DNA of 64,000 bases from Leptotrichia shahii (GCF_008327825.1 NZ_AP019827.1:310001-374000), one strand, 5' to 3'; shown: positions 1 through 8,227, counted from the first letter of the stretch. Made by a program: numbers and translations. The notes: a model not told the origin generated them from the letters alone.

Positions 1-321
1 CTGGAAATGTTATTTGATGAGGCTGAGCCTGAAGAATTAATGGAAAATACACAAATATTTGAAAAAGCGGATAAAATCACACAAATGTATATTTTAGAAA
101 ATATTCCGAAAAAATTAAATTATTTGGATGAGCAAATTTTGGTTATGACTTATGGGCTTGATGATAAAGTTTATACAGAAAAGGAAATTGCAAAGTCATT
201 AAATATTGCAAGACATAACGTGAAAATTTTAAAGGAGAAGGCACTTAATAAACTTTCCATTGATATGATGAGGAATGATTTTGTCGAAAATAGCGAAGAG
301 GCAAATTATACAGTAAATTAA
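1..321 (+). CDS. rpoD: RNA polymerase sigma-70 family factor, C-terminal end (partial)
   Basis: The open frame enters from the left edge, so only the last 106 or so codons are seen. The tail holds a region 4-like segment: DEQILVMTYGLDD followed by the helix-turn-helix EKEIAKSLNIARHNV and KEKALNKLS, the part of a sigma factor that reads the -35 box. The match to a housekeeping RpoD is looser than usual in the helix-turn-helix (a typical RpoD has a TRER-type recognition helix), so another sigma-70 paralogue is possible. A Nif3-family gene follows directly; dnaG-rpoD-nif3 neighbourhoods are common in low-GC bacteria, which supports the housekeeping reading. I infer RpoD mainly from that context. 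Confidence 0.7.
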   Translation: MEMLFDEAEPEELMENTQIFEKADKITQMYILENIPKKLNYLDEQILVMTYGLDDKVYTEKEIAKSLNIARHNVKILKEKALNKLSIDMMRNDFVENSEEANYTVN

Positions 322-393
322 TAGAATTTTTAGAAATTGGGATTCTGAAGCAAGGAGATTTGGTTTCTCGTAAAAATATAGCAAAACTCATCT

Positions 394-464
394 AAAACCG
401 AACTCAAAAGCTATGATTATTTACTTAAGCCCTAAGTTTATATGATTTTTAATAGTTCGATTTT
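394..464 (-). repeat. MITE-like 71-bp repeat, copy A
   Basis: Ends are an 11-bp inverted repeat (AAAACCGAACT at 394-404, AGTTCGATTTT at 454-464, one mismatch). The whole unit matches, in opposite orientation, a unit at 52,931-53,002. It lies in the spacer between the sigma factor and nif3 genes. Confidence 0.65.
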
Positions 465-559
465 GGATGGGTTAGAGTATAAAATGAAAATACTTGACGC
501 AAAAAGGTTGAGAAGATAGGAAAATTATAAAATAAAAAACAATGAAAGGAAATAAAATT

Positions 560-1372
560 ATGAAGTTATGGCAAATAATGGGAGAACTGCAGACAATTTT
601 CAGTCCGAAAATAGCGGAAGATTGGGATAATGTTGGGTTTCTTGTGGGAGATAACACCAGAGAAATAAACAAGGTCTTATTTTGTTTGGATGTGACGGAG
701 AAGGCTGTGCAAAAGGCTGTGGATAACAATGTGGATTTGATAATTTCACATCATCCAGTTATTTTTTCAGGATTGAAGAAAATTACAAACGAAACTGTGC
801 ATGGGAGAAAAATTTTAAAATTAATAGAAAATAAAATAGCAGTTTATTCAATTCATACAAATTCAGATTTTGCAATAAATGGACTAAATGATTTTATAAT
901 GGATAAATTGAATTTAGATGGTGAAAAAATAATTTTTAATGAACATGAATTTGAAGATTATAATCCAATAAAAAATAAAATGGAGCATGTTCGTGGCGGA
1001 CTTGCCAGAATTAAAATATTAAATGAAAAAATGAAACTTGGGGATTTAATAGAAAGAATAAAGGATTCACTTGGGATAAGCTATGTGAGATATGTTGGGA
1101 ATAAAAATTCTTATGTGAGAAAAATTGGTCTTGTTACAGGTGGTGGAAGTTCATTTATGTATGAAGTCGCTAATAGAATAGATGTGTTTCTTACTGGGGA
1201 TTTGAGATACCATGAAGCTTTGGATGCTTTGGAGGAAGGGCGTATTTTAGTTGATATTGGGCATTTTGAAAGTGAGTATTTATTTGTGGATATGATGGAA
1301 CAGGAAATGGGAAAATTCTTTAGAGGGGAAATGATACGGCATTTTGAAGATGAAGTATTTAAGTTGGGATAA
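560..1372 (+). CDS. Nif3-like dinuclear metal-centre protein (YqfO/YbgI family)
   Basis: A 270-residue protein of the Nif3/DUF34 family, widely conserved proteins that bind two metal ions; the cellular role is still unsettled (GTP cyclohydrolase I type 2 is a common but poorly supported label). Visible family signatures are the N-terminal EDWDNVGFLVGD segment, HHP at residues 64-66, the internal IHTNSD, and the C-terminal GHFESE, which together supply the metal ligands. I chose ATG 560 rather than the upstream ATG 542 because the AAAGGA Shine-Dalgarno lies inside the upstream stretch and is correctly spaced for 560. The long PII-like insert found in some relatives appears absent or short here. 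It follows the sigma factor gene by about 240 bp. Confidence 0.9.
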   Translation: MKLWQIMGELQTIFSPKIAEDWDNVGFLVGDNTREINKVLFCLDVTEKAVQKAVDNNVDLIISHHPVIFSGLKKITNETVHGRKILKLIENKIAVYSIHTNSDFAINGLNDFIMDKLNLDGEKIIFNEHEFEDYNPIKNKMEHVRGGLARIKILNEKMKLGDLIERIKDSLGISYVRYVGNKNSYVRKIGLVTGGGSSFMYEVANRIDVFLTGDLRYHEALDALEEGRILVDIGHFESEYLFVDMMEQEMGKFFRGEMIRHFEDEVFKLG

Positions 1373-1432
1373 AATTATTTTAAAAAAAATAAAAAGAAGT
1401 CTAAAAATATACTAAAATTAGTTAAAAAAATT

Positions 1433-1460
1433 TTGAATATTTAAGACAAAGTGCTATAAT
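1433..1460 (+). promoter_or_regulatory. Predicted sigma-70 promoter of the NRAMP-like gene
   Basis: TTGAAT (1433-1438), a 16-bp spacer and TATAAT (1455-1460). Transcription from here would leave a leader of about 220 nt before the gene at 1687, with two small hairpins (1510-1526; 1542-1558, arms AGAAGTC/GACTTCT). I could not match the leader to a known riboswitch. Confidence 0.6.
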
Positions 1461-1686
1461 ACCTATATAATTTCAAAAATTTGGTAATCAAAATATACTT
1501 AAACTTGGGAAAATTTAGAAAATTTTCATTTAATTTAATAGAGAAGTCTAGGACTTCTATAAGTGAGATTAGTTGGATTAATAAGAATTATACGAATTTA
1601 AAGTTTAAAGAGTATGATTAACCTTTAAGTCTTAGAGGAATTTACTGTAGTTTTTGAAACAAATAATAGAGAAGGAAGGTATTTTT

Positions 1687-2970
1687 ATGACAAATATAGC
1701 AAAGACTAAAGCAGGCTGGTATAGCAAATTTAAAGCCTTTGGGCCTGGTATTCTTATGGCTTCGGCGGCTATTGGGGGTTCTCATATTGTGGCATCTACA
1801 CAAGCGGGTGCATTATACGGATGGCAATTGGCAATTATTGTAATTTTAGTAAATATTTTTAAATATCCGTTTTTCCGTTTTGGAACTCAATATACCTTGG
1901 AAAGAAAAAAAACATTAATTGAAGGTTATGGGGAAAAAGGAAAGATTTATTTATGGGTATTTTTCATTATGAATATATTTTCAGCAATTATTAACATTGC
2001 AGCAGTAGGTATTTTGACAGCTGCAATTTTAGCAAATATCTTAAAATTGACAGTTTTACCTAGCCTTACACCTGCAGCAATGGCCTCAATGATCAATATG
2101 CTTACTACAATTGTTCTCGTGGGCTCACTTGCAATGATGATATTTGGAGGTTATAAACTTTTAGACAGTTCATCGAAATTTATTGTTGTTTCATTAACAG
2201 TAGCGACAGTTATTGCGGTTGTTATAGCAATGTTTAAACATCATCCTATGGCACCAAATTTTGTAGCTCCATCTCCATGGAAATTAAAGGCATTGCCATT
2301 TATTATATCATTGATGGGATGGATGCCTGCACCAATTGAAATTTCAGCAATTAATTCGATGTGGACTGTTGAAAAGCAGCAAGAAATGAAAGTGCCTCGT
2401 AAAATCGCGATGCTTGACTTTAATGTAGGTTATTATGTTACAACAATATTAGCCTTTGTGTTTTTAGCACTTGGGGCATTGATTCAATATGGTACAGGAA
2501 CTGCGATTAAAGGAGCAAGTGCAGCTTATATTACTCAATTTATAAAAATGTATTCAAGTGTAATTGGAAACTGGTCGGGACTTCTTATTGCCTTTATTGC
2601 CTTTATGTGTATTTTTGGTACGACAATTACAGTTGTGGATGGTTATTCACGTGCAAATGCTGAATGTTTACGTTTAATTCGTAAGCAAAAGGAAGTAACA
2701 ACTGCAGATTTCAATATATGGATGATCGTAACTGTAATTTTAGCAATGATTATAGTATTTTTCTTTGCTGGAAATGTAGCTGCAATGATGAATTTTGCAA
2801 TGATATTTTCATTTGTTTCAGCCCCTGTTTATTCTTACCTTAATTTTTCACTTGTTAAGGATAACAGCAAATTGCCAGTTTGGCTATGGTTTTTGTCAGT
2901 TGCGGGAATCGTATATTTATCAGGATTTACAATATTTTTCCTTGTTTATTTATCAGGAATTTTAAAATAA
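1687..2970 (+). CDS. NRAMP (SLC11)-related membrane transporter lacking the canonical DPGN motif
   Basis: A 427-residue, about 11-helix membrane protein with the NRAMP fold signature: FGPGIL leads into TM1, and AGALYG follows the TM1 break. In canonical NRAMP transporters the break is DPGN and TM6 carries MPH; those Asp, Asn and Met residues bind Mn or Fe. Here the aligned TM1 residues are GGSH (30-33) and TM6 reads MPAP (212-215). The metal-binding Asp and Asn are therefore both gone while TM6 Met-Pro is kept, and the usual Mn/Fe annotation should be doubted. Start: ATG 1687 is preceded by AAGGAAGG; the longer TTG start at 1654 lies upstream of that site. A strong terminator follows, so it is probably a single-gene unit. 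Confidence 0.8.
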   Translation: MTNIAKTKAGWYSKFKAFGPGILMASAAIGGSHIVASTQAGALYGWQLAIIVILVNIFKYPFFRFGTQYTLERKKTLIEGYGEKGKIYLWVFFIMNIFSAIINIAAVGILTAAILANILKLTVLPSLTPAAMASMINMLTTIVLVGSLAMMIFGGYKLLDSSSKFIVVSLTVATVIAVVIAMFKHHPMAPNFVAPSPWKLKALPFIISLMGWMPAPIEISAINSMWTVEKQQEMKVPRKIAMLDFNVGYYVTTILAFVFLALGALIQYGTGTAIKGASAAYITQFIKMYSSVIGNWSGLLIAFIAFMCIFGTTITVVDGYSRANAECLRLIRKQKEVTTADFNIWMIVTVILAMIIVFFFAGNVAAMMNFAMIFSFVSAPVYSYLNFSLVKDNSKLPVWLWFLSVAGIVYLSGFTIFFLVYLSGILK

Positions 2971-2986
2971 AAATATTATAATTTTT

Positions 2987-3011
2987 AAATCGGGAAAATC
3001 CCGATTTTTTT
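2987..3011 (+). terminator. Rho-independent terminator of the NRAMP-like gene
   Basis: Perfect 8-bp stem AAATCGGG / CCCGATTT with a 5-nt loop, running into a T tract. Confidence 0.9.
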
Positions 3012-3515
3012 ATTATTGACTTTAGTCAGTTAAGTATGCAAAGCGTGCAAAACACAAAACCACCCGCTATGCAGATGCAGAAACGTAAATTTTCAAAAAA
3101 ATAGTTCAAGGTACCATTAATTAAAGAAACCCAATTTATTTGCATCTGGCAATTTATTCAGAAGAGTTTATATGGAGCTATGAGTTCGATAGTATATAAT
3201 AATAAAGAAGAAAAGGGCAACGTTTAAAATTAATTGAGAGAGGAAAAAGCTCTTCTTAAAGCACAAATTTTAAAAATTCAGATAGCACAAGAACTTGGGA
3301 TAAGTTACTGGAGAAAATGAAAAAGAAAGGACAGGATATGACAGGAATAACAGAAAAGAAAGTAAATAGAAAAGTGGATAAATAATTATCCTAGAAAACT
3401 TTTTAATGGAAAAGATTCAAATGCAATATATGAAATTCAATTAAAATAATATATTTCATAAAAAGTAATATTTACACTTGCAATTTCCTTTCTTGAAAAA
3501 ATTTTAAAAAAAGTG
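3012..3515. other. Gene-free stretch with a possible transposase relic
   Basis: No intact gene. Around 3,230-3,320 a short plus-strand stretch reads as a helix-turn-helix-like peptide (AQILKIQIAQELGIS) that stops after YWRK, with neighbouring frames that look shifted. This could be the wreck of a transposase or phage gene; I cannot place it in a family. Confidence 0.3.
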
Positions 3516-3544
3516 TTGACAATATTACTTAAATATGATATACT
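3516..3544 (+). promoter_or_regulatory. Strong promoter of the tRNA cluster
   Basis: Consensus TTGACA (3516-3521), 17-bp spacer, TATACT (3539-3544), about 43 bp ahead of the first tRNA. Confidence 0.85.
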
Positions 3545-3586
3545 AAACAGGTGCTTGTGAGTAGGTAAAAAATACAAGTTACTAAT

Positions 3587-3674
3587 GCCTTGGTGGCGAA
3601 ATCGGTAGACGCACAGGACTTAAAATCCTGTGGGAATTTATCCCGTGCCGGTTCAAGTCCGGCCCGAGGCACCA
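3587..3674 (+). tRNA. tRNA-Leu (anticodon TAA)
   Basis: Acceptor GCCTTGG pairs with CCGAGGC (one G-U pair). Long variable arm, anticodon loop with TAA, encoded CCA end. First gene of a six-tRNA block. Confidence 0.95.
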
Positions 3675-3689
3675 TAAAAATCATATTAT

Positions 3690-3765
3690 GCGGGAGTAGC
3701 TCAGTTGGTAGAGCGTCAGCCTTCCAAGCTGAATGTCGCGAGTTCGACCCTCGTCTCCCGCTCCA
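3690..3765 (+). tRNA. tRNA-Gly (anticodon TCC)
   Basis: Acceptor GCGGGAG/CTCCCGC, loop CTTCCAA, TTCGA T loop, encoded CCA. Confidence 0.95.
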
Positions 3766-3771
3766 AAATAT

Positions 3772-3847
3772 GAGCCATTAGCTCAGTCGGTAGAGCACTT
3801 GACTTTTAATCAAGGTGTCACTGGTTCGATCCCAGTATGGCTCACCA
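3772..3847 (+). tRNA. tRNA-Lys (anticodon TTT)
   Basis: Acceptor GAGCCAT/ATGGCTC, anticodon stem CTTGA/TCAAG with TTT in the loop, encoded CCA. Confidence 0.95.
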
Positions 3848-3862
3848 TTTAAATAACCATAT

Positions 3863-3939
3863 GTGCCTGTAGCTCAGTTGGATAGAGCAACGGCCTTCTA
3901 AGCCGTGGGCCAGGAGTTCGAATCTCTTCAGGCACGCCA
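3863..3939 (+). tRNA. tRNA-Arg (anticodon TCT)
   Basis: Acceptor GTGCCTG/CAGGCAC, loop CTTCTAA, discriminator G, encoded CCA. Confidence 0.95.
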
Positions 3940-3942
3940 TAT

Positions 3943-4019
3943 GGATCCATAGCTCAGCTGGTTAGAGCACTCGGCTCATAACCGAGCGGTCGCTGGTTCA
4001 AGTCCAGCTGGATCCACCA
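3943..4019 (+). tRNA. tRNA with CAT anticodon (elongator Met or lysidine-type Ile2)
   Basis: Acceptor GGATCCA pairs with TGGATCC. Paired first base (G-C) and lack of three G-C pairs in the anticodon stem exclude initiator tRNA. The anticodon arm (GGCTCATAACC) and GGTCG variable region look more like tRNA-Ile2, whose CAT is modified by TilS to read ATA, than like Bacillus elongator Met. I lean to Ile2 but cannot settle it by eye. Confidence 0.85.
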
Positions 4020-4030
4020 TTTAAATTTAT

Positions 4031-4105
4031 GCGGCCTTCGTCTAGTGGTTAGGACTCCAGGTTTTCATCCTGGCAACAGGGGTTCGATCCCCCTAGGCCG
4101 TACCA
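4031..4105 (+). tRNA. tRNA-Glu (anticodon TTC)
   Basis: Acceptor GCGGCCT/AGGCCGT with a G-U first pair, loop TTTTCAT, encoded CCA. Last gene before an internal terminator. Confidence 0.93.
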
Positions 4106-4119
4106 TTTATTCTTTTAGA

Positions 4120-4149
4120 ACCATAATTTGAAATTGTGGTATTTTTTTT
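4120..4149 (+). terminator. Terminator after the first tRNA block
   Basis: 9-bp stem ACCATAATT/AATTGTGGT (one T-G pair), 3-nt loop, then eight T residues. Confidence 0.85.
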
Positions 4150-4185
4150 AAAAAGTTTATGGTGTTAATGTTTTAATAGAGTTGT

Positions 4186-4272
4186 GGGTGGATGTCCGAA
4201 CGGCTAAGGGACCGGTCTTGAAAACCGGCGAAATCGCAAGATGTCTGGGTTCGAATCCCAGTTCACCCGCCA
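4186..4272 (+). tRNA. tRNA-Ser (anticodon TGA)
   Basis: Acceptor GGGTGGA/TTCACCC, loop CTTGAAA, long variable arm typical of serine tRNA, discriminator G, encoded CCA. I see no clear promoter between the preceding terminator and this gene. Confidence 0.95.
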
Positions 4273-4276
4273 TTAT

Positions 4277-4352
4277 GCCCAGATAGCTCAGTCGGTAGAG
4301 CAAGGGACTGAAAATCCCTGTGTCCGTGGTTCGATTCCGCGTCTGGGCACCA
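4277..4352 (+). tRNA. tRNA-Phe (anticodon GAA)
   Basis: Acceptor GCCCAGA/TCTGGGC, loop CTGAAAA, encoded CCA, 4 bp after tRNA-Ser. Confidence 0.95.
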
Positions 4353-4378
4353 TTAGAATAGTTAAAAATGTGATATAT

Positions 4379-4415
4379 AGTGCAAATCAGTGTTTATGCT
4401 GAATTGCACTTTTTT
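4379..4415 (+). terminator. Terminator after tRNA-Phe
   Basis: 12-bp stem from AGTGCAAATCAG to CTGAATTGCACT (one mismatch), 8-nt loop, then a T tract. Confidence 0.9.
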
Positions 4416-5165
4416 CTTTTATTTATGGTACTTTGCAGTTTTATCCTGTCTTAATCTGTTTCTATTTATTTCAATACATTAAAAATTTATTGGCAACTTA
4501 CTGGCAACTATTTTAATAGACTAATTTATTTATAACATTTCTTTGTTCTTTAGATAAATACTTATCATCATTCAAAAATTTTTTTATACTTCCTTTCTTC
4601 TGTTAAATAAGCGATTTCCTTTGCCTGAGAGTGCTCTTAATAATAAAGAAAATACTTTCGGGTTTTAACTTTTTATTTTTTCACACTTAAAAATAATAAA
4701 TAAAATTATTATTGTTTAATTTGGTTTCAAAAAAAGTCTTTTTTCATAATTTTGATTGCCATAATTTAGAATATGAAAATTAGGCCGTTTTAATTTTCTA
4801 GAATTTAAATAATAAGATAAATCTTTTGATTGGAAAAAATAATTCTAGCTTTTTTAGAAAAAGTTTTTAAGGACTTGCTTGAGGTAGATTTGATATTCAG
4901 GAAAGGAGAATATATTAGATACACTTGTAACTTACTTTAAATCTTTTTTATTTAGAAAAAACTTGCATTATTTTCTAAAAAGGTATAAAATTAGTTTGGT
5001 AATTAAAATATTCGATTTTCATAGTATTTGATACAATTTTGAAATTATTATAAAGTGCTTTAATATATAGGAAGTTTTTATATTAGTTTGTATATATAAA
5101 TGTTTTTTGAAAATCGAGAATAAATAATATCACATAAGATATAAAACGAGAGGAGATGATCTGAC
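4416..5165. other. Gene-free stretch with a relic of an integrated element
   Basis: No intact gene. A period-11 direct repeat sits at 4,491-4,509. On the minus strand at about 4,520-4,640 two frames joined by one shift read like the tail of a small protein (AKEIAYLTEERKYKK, then FLNDDKYLSKEQRNVINKL and a stop). This looks like the leftover end of an element that once sat beside tRNA-Phe. The rest (4,700-5,100) is AT-rich and shows nothing I recognise apart from the feo promoter area. Confidence 0.4.
4491..4509 (+). repeat. Period-11 direct repeat pair (TGGCAACT)
   Basis: TGGCAACT at 4491-4498 and again at 4502-4509, 11 bp apart. It has the same architecture as the pairs near the integrase genes at 8,158, 17,649 and 17,896, suggesting an old integrase arm-binding site. 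Confidence 0.5.
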
Positions 5166-5384
5166 ATGACATTAATAGAGGGAAAAGTCGGAGAAAAATT
5201 TTTATTAAAGGACATTGATGAAAGAAAATTGGACACACGATTATTGAGTTTAGGAGTCTGTAGAGGAGATGCATGTACAATTGAAAATATTGCAAATGGA
5301 AATGTTCTTATAAAGACAGTTGAAACTAAAATTGTGATTAGTACAAATTTAGCAAATCATATTAAAATTGAGGTGGTAAAATGA
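5166..5384 (+). CDS. feoA: Ferrous iron transport protein FeoA
   Basis: A 72-residue SH3-like cytoplasmic protein that works with FeoB in Fe(II) uptake. The fold is visible in the LLSLGVCRGDACTIEN stretch (the family's glycine-rich turn after the LG motif) and in the closing strand with IVISTNLANHIKIE. ATG 5166 follows GAGAGGAGATG with normal spacing. It overlaps feoB by four bases (ATGA), so the two are translationally coupled. I found no obvious Fur box upstream. Confidence 0.93.
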   Translation: MTLIEGKVGEKFLLKDIDERKLDTRLLSLGVCRGDACTIENIANGNVLIKTVETKIVISTNLANHIKIEVVK

Positions 5385-7576
5385 TAAATGTGGCATTTGT
5401 CGGGAATCCTAATGTAGGAAAGACCGCCTTAATTAATCAAATTTCACATGCGAGTCTAAAAATGGGAAACTGGCCAGGGGTAACAATTGAAAAAAAAGAA
5501 GTCTTTTTTAAAGTTGAGGATGAAGATGTAAAATTAATTGATTTGCCAGGAATTTATAATTTATCAATAAGTACAGCTGAAGAAAGAGTTTCAAGAGATT
5601 TTTTGCTAGACGAAAAAGTTGATGTGATAATTAATGTTCTAGATTCCACATCACTTGAAAAAAATATTTATTTAACAGCTTTGTTAAAGGAACTTGATAT
5701 TCCAGTTGTGATGGCACTCAACTTTGAAGATGAATTTAAAAGAATTGGTTATGAATTAGATGTGGAAAAATTTGAAAAGCAATTGGGAGTTCCTGTTGTT
5801 TTCACAAGTGGAAGATCTGGAGCTGGAGTAGACAAACTTATGGAAAAAGCTGTAGAACTTTACAAAAAAAATTCTTCAGATAAAAAAATACAACATAGAT
5901 TGCCATTTGAAAAAGAAATCGAAGATAATATTAAAAGTTTAAAGGATAAATTGGAAAATGATAAATCTTATGAAAAAGTTTTGAAAAAATATCCAGTAGA
6001 ATGGCTTGCAATTAAAATTTTAGAAGATGATTCTAATGTAGAAGCAAGAGTAAAATCTGAATTTGGAGTAAGTCTTTCAAGTATGGGAGAATCTGAAAAG
6101 AGAAATATTGAGAATCGTTATGGAATTGAACCTCAAGATGCCTTGGCAAGGGAAAGATATGGAATAGTGCGTGGTATTATTTCAATGAATCTAAAAAGAG
6201 GTACAGGAGATAAATTTGCCTTAACCGATAAAATTGATAAGATTCTTTTAAATAAATTTTTTGGTGGAATAGCATTTCTTGCTATAATTTATGCCGTTTT
6301 TGTAATCGTGTTTGATGGAAGTTCGCCGTTTATCGACTGGATTGATGGTTTTTTTAGTGATTTTGTCATAAAATATGTGGGTCACGCTATTGAAGGAGTG
6401 CCAGATTGGCTAAGCAGCTTTATACTTGATGGAATTTTGGCTGGTGTAGGTTCAGTATTGACATTCGTTCCACTTATGTTCTTTATTTACTTCTTTATGG
6501 CAATACTTGAAGAAAGTGGATATATGGCTCGTGTTGCATTTATTTTAAACAAAATGATGACAAAAGTTGGACTTTCAGGAAAAGCATTTATTCCGATGCT
6601 GATCGGATTTGGATGTACAGTTCCTGCAATTTATTCAACAAGAACATTGGAAGATGAGAAAACAAGAAGATTGACAGGAGTTATCGCAACATTTATGTCG
6701 TGTGGAGCAAGACTGCCAGTTTATTCATTACTCGCAGCAGCATTTTTTAGTAAACATGCAGCTATAGTTGTAGTATCAATTTATGTTTTTGGTGTTTTTA
6801 TGGCTCTTTTAGTAGCTTTTGTCTTAAAAAGATTTAAATATTTTAAGGGAAACAATACAGAGTTACTTATAGAATTACCGCCATATAGACTTCCAGGTGC
6901 AAAAGCCGTTTGGCATAATATGAAATCAAGAACTTTTTCTTATATAAAAAAAGCAACTACAATAGTTTTAGGAATATTGTTAATTATTTGGTTCTTCCAA
7001 TATTTCCCAAATAAAGGAGATGCTCAAAATTCATACATAGGTCAAGCAGCAAAAGTTGTTCAGCCTGTATTCAAACCAACTGGTTTTGGTGACAGATGGG
7101 AACCTGTGGCTTCTATTGTGCCAAGTATCATCGCAAAAGAAACAGTAGTTGGATTTTTAGGACAAATCTTGTTATCTCAAGGAGATGATGAGAAAAAAGA
7201 ATATAATTTTATGTCAGATTTGAAGGATCAAGTAGTTGGATTGGGAGGAGCTGCAGTAGATTCAATAAAATCATTAGGGCATATTGCAACATTTAAAATT
7301 TCAACATTAGAAATGAAAAGTCAGGAGGAGCTTGACCAGGATGCAGGCGGAAATATCATTCCAGCAATTAGAAGTTTGTGGAATGACAAATATGGTCAAC
7401 TGAGAGCATATTCATTTATGTTGTATGTCCTTCTAGTAGTGCCATGTGCCGTAGCAATGGGAGCTTTAAAACAAGAATTTGGATGGAAATTATTAGTATT
7501 TCAAGTGTCAATGCTATTAATCCTGCCTTATGTAGTATCAACCTTATTCTTCAATATTGCAAGGCTATTTATATAA
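5381..7576 (+). CDS. feoB: Ferrous iron transporter FeoB
   Basis: A 731-residue inner-membrane Fe(II) permease with an N-terminal G domain. G1 is GNPNVGKT (8-15), G3 is DLPG (54-57), and G4 is the less usual NFED (114-117; many FeoBs have N-x-x-D with a Met-rich filling). The GDI-like helical spacer follows, then two Gate-type membrane halves; Cys residues in IGFGCTVPA and SCGARLPVY are typical of the permease core. A third permease-like segment with VVPCAVAMG ends the protein. The length is normal. Start ATG overlaps the feoA stop. A small Cys-rich membrane protein follows 34 bp later, completing a three-gene operon. Confidence 0.97.
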   Translation: MINVAFVGNPNVGKTALINQISHASLKMGNWPGVTIEKKEVFFKVEDEDVKLIDLPGIYNLSISTAEERVSRDFLLDEKVDVIINVLDSTSLEKNIYLTALLKELDIPVVMALNFEDEFKRIGYELDVEKFEKQLGVPVVFTSGRSGAGVDKLMEKAVELYKKNSSDKKIQHRLPFEKEIEDNIKSLKDKLENDKSYEKVLKKYPVEWLAIKILEDDSNVEARVKSEFGVSLSSMGESEKRNIENRYGIEPQDALARERYGIVRGIISMNLKRGTGDKFALTDKIDKILLNKFFGGIAFLAIIYAVFVIVFDGSSPFIDWIDGFFSDFVIKYVGHAIEGVPDWLSSFILDGILAGVGSVLTFVPLMFFIYFFMAILEESGYMARVAFILNKMMTKVGLSGKAFIPMLIGFGCTVPAIYSTRTLEDEKTRRLTGVIATFMSCGARLPVYSLLAAAFFSKHAAIVVVSIYVFGVFMALLVAFVLKRFKYFKGNNTELLIELPPYRLPGAKAVWHNMKSRTFSYIKKATTIVLGILLIIWFFQYFPNKGDAQNSYIGQAAKVVQPVFKPTGFGDRWEPVASIVPSIIAKETVVGFLGQILLSQGDDEKKEYNFMSDLKDQVVGLGGAAVDSIKSLGHIATFKISTLEMKSQEELDQDAGGNIIPAIRSLWNDKYGQLRAYSFMLYVLLVVPCAVAMGALKQEFGWKLLVFQVSMLLILPYVVSTLFFNIARLFI

Positions 7577-7610
7577 ATATAAAGTAAAATTTTGAAAGGA
7601 AGTGCAAAAA

Positions 7611-7787
7611 ATGATAATAAAAACAGTTATCATCGCTATAATTGCAGCTGCAATCGTATTTACAGTATTTAGAAAGATATACAAGGACTACAAAAAAAAT
7701 AAAAATTTTTGTGGAACAGACTGCTGCCATTGTTCAGGTGGTTCAACTTGCAGTTCACATAAAAAAGTAGAAAATCATGTTAAGTAG
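7611..7787 (+). CDS. FeoB-associated Cys-rich membrane protein
   Basis: A 58-residue protein with one N-terminal membrane helix (IKTVIIAIIAAAIVFTVF), a basic stretch and a cysteine cluster CGTDCCHCSGGSTC near the end. Small proteins of this kind follow feoB in many anaerobes; the cysteines may hand over or sense iron, but the role is not proven. I chose ATG 7611, which has GAAAGGA 10 bp upstream; the GTG at 7602 is too close to that site. It is the last gene before accessory DNA. Confidence 0.85.
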   Translation: MIIKTVIIAIIAAAIVFTVFRKIYKDYKKNKNFCGTDCCHCSGGSTCSSHKKVENHVK

Positions 7788-7980
7788 TAAAAATGATTCA
7801 AAAGTTATAAAATAAAAAAGTCCTAGTAATATTTAATCTTATGACTTATGATTTTATATACATAGGGCTTAATTACATTTTTATAATCTCTATTATACAA
7901 ACAAAAAACAAAGTAAATAAAAATTTTATTATAAGAATATTGCTGTATAATATTATTCGACCAATAGAAAAAGTGAAAAC

Positions 7981-8155
7981 TTTTTTCTTCAAAACTCCTT
8001 TTTAAATATGCTATCACAAGGGTAGCATATTTTTTTTGCCAATTTTTTACAAAGCAAGGTAATACAGTACCAAAAAGGTATTCAGTTACCTTTTTCATTT
8101 TTTAATATTTTTTATTTATTTGTGATTTTTCATAAAAAGGTACTCATTTACCTTG
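7981..8155 (+). repeat. 175-bp direct repeat, left copy (probable left attachment region of element 1)
   Basis: Matches 17,719-17,893, nearly perfectly over the first 60 bp and well beyond. It begins TTTTTTCTTCAAAACTCC in both places, and the bases just left of it differ. It carries several GGTA/TACC inverted motifs that could be integrase sites. Confidence 0.7.
8006..8037 (+). terminator. Terminator hairpin inside the left repeat
   Basis: Stem ATATGCTA (8006-8013)/TAGCATAT (8023-8030), then eight T residues. It can end feo transcripts. An identical hairpin is at 17,744. Confidence 0.8.
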
Positions 8156-8157
8156 TC

Positions 8158-8177
8158 GGTTAGACCACGGTTAGACC
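8158..8177 (+). repeat. Period-11 direct repeat pair (GGTTAGACC)
   Basis: GGTTAGACC at 8158-8166 and 8169-8177. The same pair recurs at the other end of element 1 (17,649-17,668), as expected for integrase arm sites. Confidence 0.6.
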
Positions 8178-8227
8178 AAAAAAATGACGACTTCAAAATA
8201 TCAATTTTATTGATTCAATTAATGGTT

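Larger units (their letters stand above)
7788..8227. other. Gene-free junction between feo operon and element 1
   Basis: Holds about 190 bp of plain chromosomal DNA, then the left copy of a 175-bp direct repeat (7,981-8,155), which includes a terminator hairpin, and the first GGTTAGACC pair. I see no credible gene; the 91-codon minus-strand frame crosses the terminator hairpin and has no ribosome site. Confidence 0.6.

Noticed and set aside
3590-3781. 63-codon open frame across the first two tRNAs
   Set aside because: It is formed entirely by tRNA-Leu and tRNA-Gly genes, which fold perfectly; no ribosome site.
4616-4640. CCTGAGAGTG resembling a riboswitch core (TPP/glycine-like)
   Set aside because: No partner motifs and no downstream biosynthetic gene; it lies in a decayed element relic on the opposite strand.
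7823-8098. 91-codon minus-strand frame left of the integrase
   Set aside because: It crosses the repeat and terminator hairpin, has no ribosome site, and the second copy of the repeat does not keep the frame.
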